DNA from: Chloroflexota bacterium
GTDB lineage: Bacteria > Chloroflexota > UBA11872
NCBI GenBank assembly: GCA_026708035.1
Contig: JAPOVQ010000015.1
Span: 1-64,000, forward strand
DNA: 64,000 bases
Reading direction: 5' to 3'
Made by a program: the position numbers and the translations under genes. The first letter of the stretch is position 1; every line of letters begins with the position of its first letter. The notes beneath the pieces were generated by a model. The model was given only the letters and a program-made list of their open reading frames with translations. It had not been told where the DNA came from and ran no database searches. Below are positions 26,471 to 33,996 of this stretch, piece by piece.

Positions 26471-26508
26471 CCTTGTGAGAGGGGCCTGTGCGCAGGCCCC
26501 CTCACAGG
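26471..26508. repeat. long imperfect hairpin upstream of the recombinase
   Basis: GAGGGGCCTG-TGCG-CAGGCCCC forms the core, extended outward by CCTTGTGA / TCACAGG with one or two bulged bases. No T-run follows, so it is not a classical terminator. It may control expression of the recombinase gene at 26715. Confidence 0.5.
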
Positions 26509-26714
26509 CCATGACATAGAGGCGGGCGGGTCGTCAGACTCACGGGCGGGGCCGCTCGGGCCCCGCGGGACGCGGCCATGTCAGCCGCCCCGTGTCGCAC
26601 AATAGGCGGAAGGTCTGCGTGCGGCGGCGACGGGCGAGATGGACGAGGCGTAGGCGCCGAGTGAACAGCCACCGGCCGACAGATGGCGAGCGAGATGCGA
26701 AGGACGAGGGAGAC

Positions 26715-28820
26715 ATGCCCATGACGCGACAACCTGAAGACCGACCGGTGGCCCTGTACGCGCGAGTCTCTAGCGACCGCCAGGACGTAGACCTATCCGT
26801 GGCCGCCCAGCTGCGGGCGCTGCGCACCCATGCCGCGCAGCACGGCTACGTCGTCGCCCGCGAGTACGTGGACGAGGCGGAGAGCGGCCGCGTTGCTGAC
26901 CGTCCCCAGTTTCGCCGGATGTTGGAGGCCGCCAGCCGGCCCAACGCGCCCTTCCAAGAGATCCTGGTCTGGAAGTTCTCCCGCTTCACCCGCAAACGGG
27001 AGCATGCCGTGGCCTTCAAATCCATGCTGCGACGCAAGGGCATCCGGGTGATCTCCATTACCGAGCCCGCCGACGACTCCCCGACCGGCAAACTGATGGA
27101 AGCCATCATCGAAAGCGTGGACGAGTTCTATAGCGAGAACCTGGCGCAGGAGGTCATCCGCGGCATGCGCGAGGCTGCGTCCCGCGGCTTCTGGGTGGCC
27201 AGCCGGGTGCCCTATGGCTACGACAAGATCCCGGTACCGGATGGGGCCAAGAAGCGCCCGAAGCTGCAACCCAATGCGGCAACGTCTCCGGTGGTCCGGC
27301 GCATCTTCGCCATGACGGAGTCGGGCCGAAGCGTGCTCGACATCACCAAGACCCTCAACGCCGAGGGCATCGCCAACCCCACCGGCCGGCTCTGGTCCAA
27401 GACCGGCGTCCACAACATCCTTCGCAACGAGGCGTACACCGGCACGCTGGTCTGGGGCACGAATGCGAAGGACCATGCCGAGCCCGTGCGGGTGGAGCAG
27501 GCATTCCCCGCCATCATCTCCACGACCCAGTTCCGCCGGGTGAATCGGACGCTGCGCGCACGGGCGCCCAGGAGGACGCACCCCCGCCGGGTGAGCAGCT
27601 CCTATCTGCTCAGCGGCTTGGTCAAGTGCCAGCGCTGCGACCGCGCCCTCTCCGGCCAAGACTCCAAGAGCGGTCGGTTTGCCTACTACGTCTGCCAGTC
27701 GTTGATGAAGCGCGGCCGCGGGGCCTGCGACGCCCCCAGGCTCAACGCCCGGCGTTTCGAGGCGATGGTCGTGGGAGAGATTCGGGAGCACATCCTGACC
27801 GAGCGCAACATCAGGGAGTTGGTACGGCTGGTGGACGAGGAGATGGACGGGGTGGCTCGGGAGCAGCGCCAGCGGCTGACGACCATCGACGCGGAGCTCG
27901 TGGACGTGAAGCGCCGGCTGGACCGGCTCTATGACCTGGCGGAAACCACCGACTTGGACATCGACGACTTCAAGCCCCGCATCAGGAGCCACCGAGATCG
28001 GCAGGCGAAGCTGGAGGCGACGGCGGCAGAGGGCCGGGCCATGCTCGCAGAGCGGCGCGTCGTCCTGGACGACGTGGAGACCATCACCGCCTACGCCCAG
28101 GACCTGAGCTCGATCCTGAACGAGAGCGAGCTGACTGAGCGGCGTGCCTTCATCCAGAGCTTCGTCAAGGAGATCATCGTGAGGCCGGGCAATGCTCTCC
28201 TTCGATACACCATCCCGATGGCGGAAGCTAGCCCCATACGAGGCGCGAGAGCTGAGGAAGTCGCACTCCACGGCCCGGTACTGTCTACCGTCAAGTCTGG
28301 TGGGGTGATCGGGACTCGAATCCTCGACGTGCGCGTAGATCAGGACGTTGACGTCCGGCAGCAGCATTCGCGGTCAGGCGCCCCGGGGGCTGTACTGATC
28401 TTGATCGTCACGGGCGTCAAGCGAGCGTGGCCGATCGAGATTCACGCCGCGACGCGGTCGACTGCCGCGAACGGTCACGAGTTGAAACGGCGGCGCGGGG
28501 GTTGGTTCGCGGCGCTTGAGCGCATCGTCCAGGGTCTGCGCGATGAAGGCGCTCACGCTCAAGCCCCGCGCGGCGGCTTCCCGGCCTACGCGTCGGGCCA
28601 GTTGGTCGTCGAGCGAAATGGTGGTTCGCATTATGCAGAGCATACTATTTTCGCATCAGTGCATAATCACAGGGCTGATGGCTCACGTCGCCATTGGGTG
28701 CGGCGTGGCGTCCCATGCCCGAGCCTGGGATCCCCTCACCGCAACCCTATCCCTCCAGGGGAGAGGGGGCCGGACCTGCGCTCCAGGCTCCATGGAAGGG
28801 ACTACACAAGGGCCCCTTAG
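26715..28820 (+). CDS. large serine recombinase (integrase of the 19-kb element)
   Basis: 701 residues as read. The N-terminal resolvase domain has VALYARVSSDRQ with the nucleophile at about S19; the recombinase domain follows (RGFWVASRVPYGYDK, and LWSKTGVHNILRNEAYTGTL), then a zinc ribbon (CQRCDRALSG...YVCQ, then CD) and a coiled coil (about 400-470). The family integrates and excises DNA between attP and attB without inverted-repeat transposition. The ATG at 26715 follows GAGGGAG; 26721 is possible. The natural text ends near IIVRPGNALLRYTIPM, but the frame has no stop before the element's end. It crosses the right attachment site at residue 527 and runs about 174 residues through antisense vapBC. 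In the excised circle it would end 14 codons after the site. Confidence 0.9.
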   Translation: MPMTRQPEDRPVALYARVSSDRQDVDLSVAAQLRALRTHAAQHGYVVAREYVDEAESGRVADRPQFRRMLEAASRPNAPFQEILVWKFSRFTRKREHAVAFKSMLRRKGIRVISITEPADDSPTGKLMEAIIESVDEFYSENLAQEVIRGMREAASRGFWVASRVPYGYDKIPVPDGAKKRPKLQPNAATSPVVRRIFAMTESGRSVLDITKTLNAEGIANPTGRLWSKTGVHNILRNEAYTGTLVWGTNAKDHAEPVRVEQAFPAIISTTQFRRVNRTLRARAPRRTHPRRVSSSYLLSGLVKCQRCDRALSGQDSKSGRFAYYVCQSLMKRGRGACDAPRLNARRFEAMVVGEIREHILTERNIRELVRLVDEEMDGVAREQRQRLTTIDAELVDVKRRLDRLYDLAETTDLDIDDFKPRIRSHRDRQAKLEATAAEGRAMLAERRVVLDDVETITAYAQDLSSILNESELTERRAFIQSFVKEIIVRPGNALLRYTIPMAEASPIRGARAEEVALHGPVLSTVKSGGVIGTRILDVRVDQDVDVRQQHSRSGAPGAVLILIVTGVKRAWPIEIHAATRSTAANGHELKRRRGGWFAALERIVQGLRDEGAHAQAPRGGFPAYASGQLVVERNGGSHYAEHTIFASVHNHRADGSRRHWVRRGVPCPSLGSPHRNPIPPGERGPDLRSRLHGRDYTRAP
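28276..28296. repeat. right attachment half-site (attR) and 19-bp inverted end repeat
   Basis: CGGTACTGTCTACCGTCAA (28276-28294) is the exact reverse complement of the left end, and AGT (28294-28296) repeats the junction seen at 9294-9296. The site lies inside the recombinase reading frame. Confidence 0.85.
28297..28367 (-). pseudogene. vapC: vapC, 5' part of interrupted PIN-domain toxin
   Basis: Starting from ATG at 28367, six bases after the vapB stop, the frame reads MLLPDVNVLIYAHVEDSS, then PDHPTR, a classical PIN N-terminus with the first metal-binding Asp (D5). It is cut at the element's right junction; the frame then runs on into element DNA without meaning. The rest of the gene is at 8909-9293. 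Confidence 0.9.
28374..28631 (-). CDS. vapB: VapB-type ribbon-helix-helix antitoxin
   Basis: 85 residues from the ATG at 28631. RTTISLDDQLARRVGREAAA, then RGLSVSAFIAQTLDDALKR, is a ribbon-helix-helix DNA-binding domain. The C-terminal tail (about 50-85) is basic and disordered, as in antitoxins that wrap around PIN toxins. Its vapC partner begins 6 bases downstream but is split by the 19-kb element, so VapB is now an orphan. The start at 28643 would add four residues. The inverted repeat at 28630-28667 over the start region is probably its own operator. Confidence 0.8.
   Translation of the reverse strand: MRTTISLDDQLARRVGREAAARGLSVSAFIAQTLDDALKRREPTPAPPFQLVTVRGSRPRRGVNLDRPRSLDARDDQDQYSPRGA
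28630..28667 (-). promoter_or_regulatory. putative vapBC operator / promoter
   Basis: The arms ATTATGCA (28630-28637) and TGCATAAT (28660-28667) form an 8-bp inverted repeat separated by 22 AT-rich bases containing TAGTAT on the minus strand, a fair -10 box. Placement over the vapB start fits autoregulation by the ribbon-helix-helix protein. Confidence 0.5.
28711..28788. repeat. dispersed repeat, family B copy 1
   Basis: About 78 bases that are nearly the same as 39427-39505: TCCCATGCCCGAGCCTGG, then CCCTCACC, a hairpin around CCCTCCAGGGGAGAGGG, and GGCCGGACCTGCGCTCC. Both copies lie between gene ends. Function unknown. Confidence 0.7.
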
Positions 28821-28848
28821 AGGGGGAGCGGACTTGATCAGGACTTTC

Positions 28849-29475
28849 CTAGCTCAACCACCGCTCGAAGAGGGCCGCGCCGCCGAGGGCGAGGAAAGCG
28901 ATGAGGACGTTCTTGATGAGGCGTCCCGCCCATGAAGCGACGAAGAAGCGCTTCCAGCCGAGGCCGGCGGCGCCGGCTACCGCGCCCGCGATGTCGAACA
29001 CCGGGTTCGGCGTGGCGGCGATGACGAATACCACCAGCAGGCCCCAACGCTTGATCCAATCCTCGACCCGCTGGTAGGCCCGTTGTCGCCTGATCCAGGG
29101 CGATCCCGTGGCTCCCAGGAGATACGACACCATCTCGCCGATGACCTGACCCGTGGTTCCCACCAGCGCCGGCAGCCACGGGTCGCCGAACACAATGGTG
29201 AAGGCGCCGATGCTGGCGAATCCGAATCCAGGAAGCATGAACAGCGCCCCGGATTGCACCGACAGGATGAACAGCAGGAGGAATCCGGCCACCCCGACCG
29301 CGCGGATTTCGCCGGCGAACGGGATGGCGGCGATGCTGCCCCCCATGGCGACGACCAGCAGCACGATTTGCAGCCACAGCAACCGCCGGCTGGGCAGGCG
29401 GGGCGTGGATTCGGCGGGAGTCGCCGCCCCGGCGCCCGCCGGCGGCGAGGCGGGGTTCGTATCCTCAGCCGTCAT
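28849..29475 (-). CDS. VTT/DedA-like membrane protein
   Basis: 208 residues. A Pro/Ala-rich soluble N-terminus (1-30) is followed by four to five hydrophobic segments (about 33-52, 58-80, 84-105, 140-160, 175-200). The motif ATPNPVFDIAGAVAGAAGLGWKRF is the re-entrant helix signature of the VTT (SNARE-associated/DedA) family, which moves lipids or supports membrane homeostasis. The protein is in the cell membrane. The gene starts back to back with mutM, with 20 bases between the starts, so the promoters must overlap the coding ends. Substrate unknown. Confidence 0.82.
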   Translation of the reverse strand: MTAEDTNPASPPAGAGAATPAESTPRLPSRRLLWLQIVLLVVAMGGSIAAIPFAGEIRAVGVAGFLLLFILSVQSGALFMLPGFGFASIGAFTIVFGDPWLPALVGTTGQVIGEMVSYLLGATGSPWIRRQRAYQRVEDWIKRWGLLVVFVIAATPNPVFDIAGAVAGAAGLGWKRFFVASWAGRLIKNVLIAFLALGGAALFERWLS

Positions 29476-29495
29476 CGGTATCGCTCAAGGCGGTC

Positions 29496-30317
29496 ATGCC
29501 CGAGTTGCCTGAAGTCGAGACGATTCGACGTGATCTTGCCGCCACCATCGTGGGTCGCCGCGTGATGCGGGCGGAGGTTCGCGACGCAAGCCTAGTCCAC
29601 GCGCCGTCGGTCGAGGGCTTCGGCCGCGGCCTTCGCGGGAAAGCCGTGCAACTGATCGACCGCCGCGGGAAGTACCTGCTGCTGCACCTGGAAGAGGGCG
29701 CGTTGGTGCTGCACCTGATGATGAGCGGTCGCATCTTCTTGCGGCCGGCGGACGATCCGGTGGGTCATACGCGACTGGTGGTTGCGTTCGACGAGGGGCC
29801 GGCGCTGCATTTCGTGGACATGCGGCGCTTCGGCAGGGCCTGGCTGCTGCCGCCGCCGGGCATCGAGGCGCTGTTGGCCGATCTGGGACCGGAGCCGCTC
29901 GAACGGGGATTCGACGGGCGCACGCTGCAGGCCGCGGTGCGCAATCGTCGTCGGGCCATCAAGCCCACGCTGCTGGATCAGCGGATCGTGGCCGGCGTGG
30001 GGAACATTTACGCGGACGAGGCGCTGTGGCTGGCGCGCATCCACCCGGACACGCCGGCGGGGTCGCTGAGCCGCCGCCGCCTGAACAACCTGGCGCAGGC
30101 GATCGTGACCACGCTGCAGGCGGGCATCGAGCACGGCGGCACCAGCTTTCGCACGCACGTTGGGAGCCGCGGCGAGCGCGGCCGGTACCAGGAGCGGCTG
30201 AACGTCTTTCAGCGCACCGGCGAGCCCTGTCCACGCTGCGGCCGCGCCATAGAGCGGCTGGTGATCGGGCAGCGGGGGACGCACATTTGCCCCCGGTGCC
30301 AGCGCCTGCGGGGTTAG
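29496..30317 (+). CDS. mutM: formamidopyrimidine-DNA glycosylase
   Basis: 273 residues, normal length. MPELPEVETIRRDL carries the catalytic P2 and E3. RRGKYLLLHL holds the conserved Lys. MMSGR is the intercalating loop region, DQRIVAGVGNIYADEALW is the H2TH domain, and the C-terminal zinc finger is CPRCGRAIERL...HICPRC. It removes 8-oxoguanine and ring-opened purines from DNA. No operon partner is seen: VTT is divergent upstream, and a hairpin repeat plus the convergent NFACT gene lie downstream. Confidence 0.97.
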   Translation: MPELPEVETIRRDLAATIVGRRVMRAEVRDASLVHAPSVEGFGRGLRGKAVQLIDRRGKYLLLHLEEGALVLHLMMSGRIFLRPADDPVGHTRLVVAFDEGPALHFVDMRRFGRAWLLPPPGIEALLADLGPEPLERGFDGRTLQAAVRNRRRAIKPTLLDQRIVAGVGNIYADEALWLARIHPDTPAGSLSRRRLNNLAQAIVTTLQAGIEHGGTSFRTHVGSRGERGRYQERLNVFQRTGEPCPRCGRAIERLVIGQRGTHICPRCQRLRG

Positions 30318-30397
30318 GCGAGCCTGCGGCACTTGCGGCGCTCGGAAGACCGCGAACGGGCCGGTCTGAGACCCACCCCCACCCGGCTCGTCAGACG

Positions 30398-30440
30398 CTG
30401 ACCCCCATCCTGGCCTTCCCCCATCCAGGAAAAGGGGACC
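30398..30440. repeat. dispersed hairpin repeat, family A copy 2
   Basis: Starts CTGACCCCCATCCTGGCC like copies 1 and 3, but the hairpin is weaker (CCATCCAGGAAAAGGGG). It lies between the convergent mutM and NFACT genes and may help end transcription. Confidence 0.6.
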
Positions 30441-30462
30441 CGGCCAGTCGTTCCTCAGGTCT

Positions 30463-32154
30463 TTAGCCGTCGTCCGCGAGCGGGGCGACGCGGAGGGTGC
30501 GGTGGCGGCGGTAGGTGACCTGACCCGGTCCGGCCCGGCGAATGGCGCGCACGTGGCGGCGGCGGGTGACATCCACGTCGACGGCGGTCGCAGCGTGGCC
30601 GGCGCTCAGGTGCGCGGCCAGGCGGGCCACGGCGTGCACCAACTCGGGCGCCGGGTCGTCGCCCGGATCGCGCAGCAGGACGTGCGCCCCCGGCATGTTG
30701 CGGGCGTGAAACCACAAGTCGTCGGGGGCGGATTCCTTGAACGTGAGGCGGTGGTTTTCGTCCGCGGTGCGGCCGGCCAGCACACGATGTCCGCGGATGC
30801 GGCGTTCTCTCGGCGCCGCCGGTTGGTCCCTCCGCCTGCGGCGCGGCCGGCGCAGGTGGCCCGCCTCGGCCAGGAGGGCTTCGATCTGACGCGATACGGC
30901 CGGTGAATCCGAGCGCCGCAGGTCGTCCGCCGCTTGCCGCAGATAGGCCAGCTCCAACTCCGCCCGTCGGAGCCTGCGCGGAACCAAACGCGCGGCGCGC
31001 TTCAAGTCCCGATAGCGCGCGAAGTAGGTTTGGGCGTTGACGCCAACCGATTTGGCCGGGTCGAGTTCGAGCTGCCGTCCATTCACCTCGAAGTGCGCGG
31101 TGCCGGGCGGAATCAGGTGAGCGTGCTCCAGCAGGGCCGAACCGGCGGCTCGCGCGGCGCTGATCTCAGCGCCCGTCGGGGCCGCCGTGCGCAGCGACGC
31201 GATCCGACGCTCGACGCGGGCAATGGCCGCATCGAGCGGCTCCACCACGCGCGACTTCACCGTGTCGACGGACGCCGCCGGCTCGTCGGCCTCGTAGAAG
31301 GTCTCCAGCGCCTCGCTCATCGAACCCGCCGGTTGGCAGCGGCGGTCCAGGTGGGTGAGCGGGTAGGCGGCGAAGGCCTGCCAGCCGCCGTCGATCGGCA
31401 CCAGGCAGGGCTGCGTCGCGCCGGCATCGAGGTCCGCAACGATTTTGCGCAGCGCCCCGAGCACGTCGGGCCACGCGGCAACGTCGAGACTTGGCGTTGT
31501 GGGGTCGACATTCGCGCGCGCCAGTGCCTCGCGAGCGAGCGTGGGGCTCACGCCCGCGACGGCCTGCAGCAGGGCGCGCCAGGCCGGCACGCCGGGAGCC
31601 GTCCGCGCCGACACGTCGGCGGGCGAGGCCACGCTTGGGGCGGGCAGGGACAGTCGGGCGGGTGGCTCATACGGCGCCCGCGGCATGATGCGGCGTCGCG
31701 CGCCGTCGCCCGGGACCCGCCGCAGCGCATCGCGGATCAGCCCTTGGTCGTCCACCAGCATGACGTTGGCCTGACGGCCGATGATCTCCACGATCAGACG
31801 GTGCTCAGACACGGGCCCGTTCGGATCGGGGCGCGCGCGCACATGCAATTCCAAGACTCGTTCGAGGGGCAGTTGCGTCGCCGCGACCAGACGGCCGCCG
31901 CGCACCCACTTGCGCAGCAGCAGCAGCAACGGACTCGCCGGAGCCTTGCCGGCATGGAGGCGGCCGCGGACGAAGTGCACCCGCGAACTCACCGGGCCGG
32001 CCTGGATCAGCAGGTGATTGGCGCGGCGCTTGGCGTAGATCTCAAGCCCGATCTGGTTGGGCTCGGGCGACACGACGCGCTGGATGCGCCCGCCGACGGC
32101 CCGTTCCTCGATTTCCCGCCGCACCGCCGCCAGTGTGAGGACGTCGAAGTTCAT
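30463..32154 (-). CDS. NFACT family protein, RqcH-like
   Basis: 563 residues from the ATG at 32154. The N-terminal NFACT-N domain starts MNFDVLTLAAVRREIEERAVGG and includes NQIGLEIYAKRRANHLLI. The middle has a helix-hairpin-helix-like part and a coiled coil (about 330-440). The C-terminal NFACT-R domain has DDLWFHARNMPGAHVLLRD. RqcH proteins bind stalled 50S subunits and add alanine tails to the stuck peptide; relatives bind fibronectin. The start overlaps the PfkB gene stop by 4 bases, so the two are co-transcribed. The C-terminus is very Arg-rich. Confidence 0.85.
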   Translation of the reverse strand: MNFDVLTLAAVRREIEERAVGGRIQRVVSPEPNQIGLEIYAKRRANHLLIQAGPVSSRVHFVRGRLHAGKAPASPLLLLLRKWVRGGRLVAATQLPLERVLELHVRARPDPNGPVSEHRLIVEIIGRQANVMLVDDQGLIRDALRRVPGDGARRRIMPRAPYEPPARLSLPAPSVASPADVSARTAPGVPAWRALLQAVAGVSPTLAREALARANVDPTTPSLDVAAWPDVLGALRKIVADLDAGATQPCLVPIDGGWQAFAAYPLTHLDRRCQPAGSMSEALETFYEADEPAASVDTVKSRVVEPLDAAIARVERRIASLRTAAPTGAEISAARAAGSALLEHAHLIPPGTAHFEVNGRQLELDPAKSVGVNAQTYFARYRDLKRAARLVPRRLRRAELELAYLRQAADDLRRSDSPAVSRQIEALLAEAGHLRRPRRRRRDQPAAPRERRIRGHRVLAGRTADENHRLTFKESAPDDLWFHARNMPGAHVLLRDPGDDPAPELVHAVARLAAHLSAGHAATAVDVDVTRRRHVRAIRRAGPGQVTYRRHRTLRVAPLADDG

Positions 32155-33002
32155 CGCTGGTCGGGGGCCGGGATCTCCGGGTCGGGCGGGGTCGGAGGCA
32201 AGGCCTCCCACCGGCGCTCGACCCAGCCCGTGGCAACCCTGGCGGCGGTCTGCACGGCCTCCCCGAGCCTGCCCGAGCGCTGCAGGCCGACGAACAGCGC
32301 CGCCGCAAACACGTCGCCGGCGCCGGTTGGACTGGCGTCGGCGACCTGGCGGACGGGTATCTCCGAAGAGCCGCCGTCGGCGAAGACCTGAACCGGCAGC
32401 GGACCCCGGGTGAGCACGCCGACCGCGGCCCGCCGGAGACGTTCGATCCCGGACGTTGGGTCGAATGCGATGTCTTCGCTGCTCAGCACGAGCACGTCAA
32501 TGGCGTCGAGGAATTCGACGGCGTCAGTCCAGTCTCGGCCGTGCACGGCGCCATTTGGGGCCACGCGGCGGAGCAAGCCCTGCGCCGTGAGGCCCGTGAC
32601 ATCGGCGCGCGGCAGGTGGCCGAGCAGTTCGGGGCCGATCTCCGCGACAACGGGCGCCAGGTGCACGACCGAAAACTCATGCGGCAGATCCTTCAGGTCG
32701 GCGACATCAAAGGGCGCGGCGACTTCTGGCGCGTGCTGGGTTCGGCCTCGCAATCCATAGGTGTTGCGCATCGCGGTCGTCGCCGAAGCGGCGCGAGCGA
32801 TCCACCGAATGCCGGAGCGCGTCGAGGCCAGCGCGTGCGCGTCCGCCGCGGCGGCCCGTGTGAGCGCCGTGACGCGCATTCCGAGGCGCTGCGCCGCGAG
32901 GCTGCTGTAGTACGCCGTCCCCCCGAACTCCCAGCGCGTCGGGTGGAGATCGCGGGTGACGTGTCCGACCGTCAGGTAGGTCGGGCTCGGTGTGCTGACC
33001 AC
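32151..33002 (-). CDS. PfkB-family carbohydrate or nucleoside kinase
   Basis: 283 residues from a GTG at 33002. The protein keeps the family's GGTAYYSSLAAQRLG near residue 30 and the ATP-binding DASPTGAGDVFAAAL with catalytic Asp near residue 225. A start at 33074 lies inside a dispersed repeat, so the later GTG is preferred; no clear ribosome site is seen for either. Substrate unknown: the family phosphorylates ribose, fructose, adenosine and others. Its stop overlaps the NFACT start. Confidence 0.82.
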   Translation of the reverse strand: MVSTPSPTYLTVGHVTRDLHPTRWEFGGTAYYSSLAAQRLGMRVTALTRAAAADAHALASTRSGIRWIARAASATTAMRNTYGLRGRTQHAPEVAAPFDVADLKDLPHEFSVVHLAPVVAEIGPELLGHLPRADVTGLTAQGLLRRVAPNGAVHGRDWTDAVEFLDAIDVLVLSSEDIAFDPTSGIERLRRAAVGVLTRGPLPVQVFADGGSSEIPVRQVADASPTGAGDVFAAALFVGLQRSGRLGEAVQTAARVATGWVERRWEALPPTPPDPEIPAPDQR

Positions 33003-33063
33003 GGAAGTGTGAGTCACGGCTGACGGGCGGGAGGCCGCCCAGCCCAAGGTGGGTCCTCGGGCA

Positions 33064-33105
33064 CTGACCCCCATCCTAGCCTTCCCCCTTCCAGGGGGAA
33101 GGGAC
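33064..33105. repeat. dispersed hairpin repeat, family A copy 3
   Basis: CTGACCCCCATCCTAGCC followed by the perfect CCTTCCCCCT / AGGGGGAAGG stem, almost identical to 7599-7638. It lies upstream of the PfkB gene and downstream of the jag gene. Confidence 0.7.
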
Positions 33106-33120
33106 CTGGTAAGAGGTCGG

Positions 33121-33996
33121 CTAAGCCTTCGGGCTGATCACGACCCGGCGTTCGTCGCCCTCGCCGATGCTGTAGGTGCGGACGTTTTCGTCGTCGGCCA
33201 GGGCCACGTGAATCAGCCGGCGCTCGTTGGCGGGCATGGATTCCAGCGTGACGGGCTCTTGGGTCTCGGTGACCTCATCGGCGAGGGTCTCGGCCAGCTC
33301 GCGCAGGTGATCCGCGCGGCGCGCCCGATAGCTGTTGACGTCGATGAGCACGCGGCACGGCTGGCCCAGCTGCCGTCCGGCCATGAGGTTGATGAGGTAG
33401 CCAAACGACCGCAGCGTGGACCCATGGCGGCCGATCAGCTTGGAGAAATCGTCGTCGCCGACGACGTTGTATGCCAGCGGGTCCTCATCGACGAGCTCGA
33501 TCTCGGCGATGAACCCCATGCGATCGAGCATGCCGACCAGCAGGTCTTCGACGATGTCCTGCAGCTCTTCGCCGCTCTCAACCAGCGAGCGAGACGGGCG
33601 GGCGCGGGGCGCGGGTTGCTCCGCGACGGGCTCCTGGACGGGTTCGGGCGCCGGCGGAGCAGGCGGAGAAGGTTCCACCTGCGCCTCGGATGGCTCGGCG
33701 GCGCGTGCCGGGGGCTCCGGCTCGGGCTCGGCCGGGGGCTCGGGCTCGGCCGGGGGCTCGTGCTCCGTCTCGTCGATGGTGGCCGAAAAGGGCCGTTCGC
33801 GGCGCACCACGCGCACGCGGGCTTCGGCGTCGCGACGCAGCAGGCGCGAGCCGCCGCTGGAAAGAATCTCGACGTCAACGTCGTCGATGGTGGCATCGAG
33901 CTGCCGCAGGGCCTGGCGCAGCGCGTCCTCGACGGAGACGCCGGTGGCCTCCACGCTCTCGGGAGCGTCGGGAGAGTCGGTTGAATGGTCAGCCAC
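33121..33996 (-). CDS. khpB: RNA-binding protein KhpB (Jag/SpoIIIJ-associated)
   Basis: 291 residues from the GTG at 33996, with GAAGGAGG a few bases upstream. The N-terminal Jag domain (residues 10-60) is followed by a long Pro/Glu-rich linker (about 75-130). A KH domain with VVGDDDFSKLIGRHGSTLRSF and an R3H domain with LESMPANERRLIHVAL complete the protein. It binds RNA and acts with KhpA in cell-envelope growth in other bacteria. The start overlaps the yidC stop by 8 bases, the usual gene order. The acidic linker (repeated PAEPEP) is longer than usual. Confidence 0.93.
   Translation of the reverse strand: MADHSTDSPDAPESVEATGVSVEDALRQALRQLDATIDDVDVEILSSGGSRLLRRDAEARVRVVRRERPFSATIDETEHEPPAEPEPPAEPEPEPPARAAEPSEAQVEPSPPAPPAPEPVQEPVAEQPAPRARPSRSLVESGEELQDIVEDLLVGMLDRMGFIAEIELVDEDPLAYNVVGDDDFSKLIGRHGSTLRSFGYLINLMAGRQLGQPCRVLIDVNSYRARRADHLRELAETLADEVTETQEPVTLESMPANERRLIHVALADDENVRTYSIGEGDERRVVISPKA

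Larger units (their letters stand above)
9294..28296. mobile_element. 19-kb integrative element carrying type I-E CRISPR-Cas, restriction and TA genes
   Basis: The ends are TTGACGGTAGACAGTACCG at 9296-9314 and its exact reverse complement at 28276-28294. AGT is present at both junctions (9294-9296 and 28294-28296), as expected for a serine recombinase crossing over in a short core. The left flank holds the 3' part of vapC and the right flank its 5' part plus vapB, and joining them restores one frame. Inside are a defence operon (DUF6932-type, XRE, nuclease-methylase), a complete type I-E cas set, a 31-repeat array, a coiled-coil HTH protein and a large serine recombinase at the right end. The recombinase is the evident integration enzyme. 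No replication or transfer genes are seen. Confidence 0.85.

Noticed and set aside
9294-28296. Interpretation of the 19-bp inverted repeats as ends of a DDE transposon
   Set aside because: No DDE transposase is inside, the shared junction is only AGT, and a large serine recombinase sits at one end. The half-sites of a palindromic attP explain the repeats.
26793-28367. A 524-codon minus-strand frame starting with a PIN motif
   Set aside because: Only the first 24 residues are vapC; the rest is antisense to the recombinase gene and reached only because the element joined vapC there.
30934-32391. A 485-codon plus-strand frame
   Set aside because: Antisense to the NFACT gene and full of Arg/Gly/His; no motif or start context.
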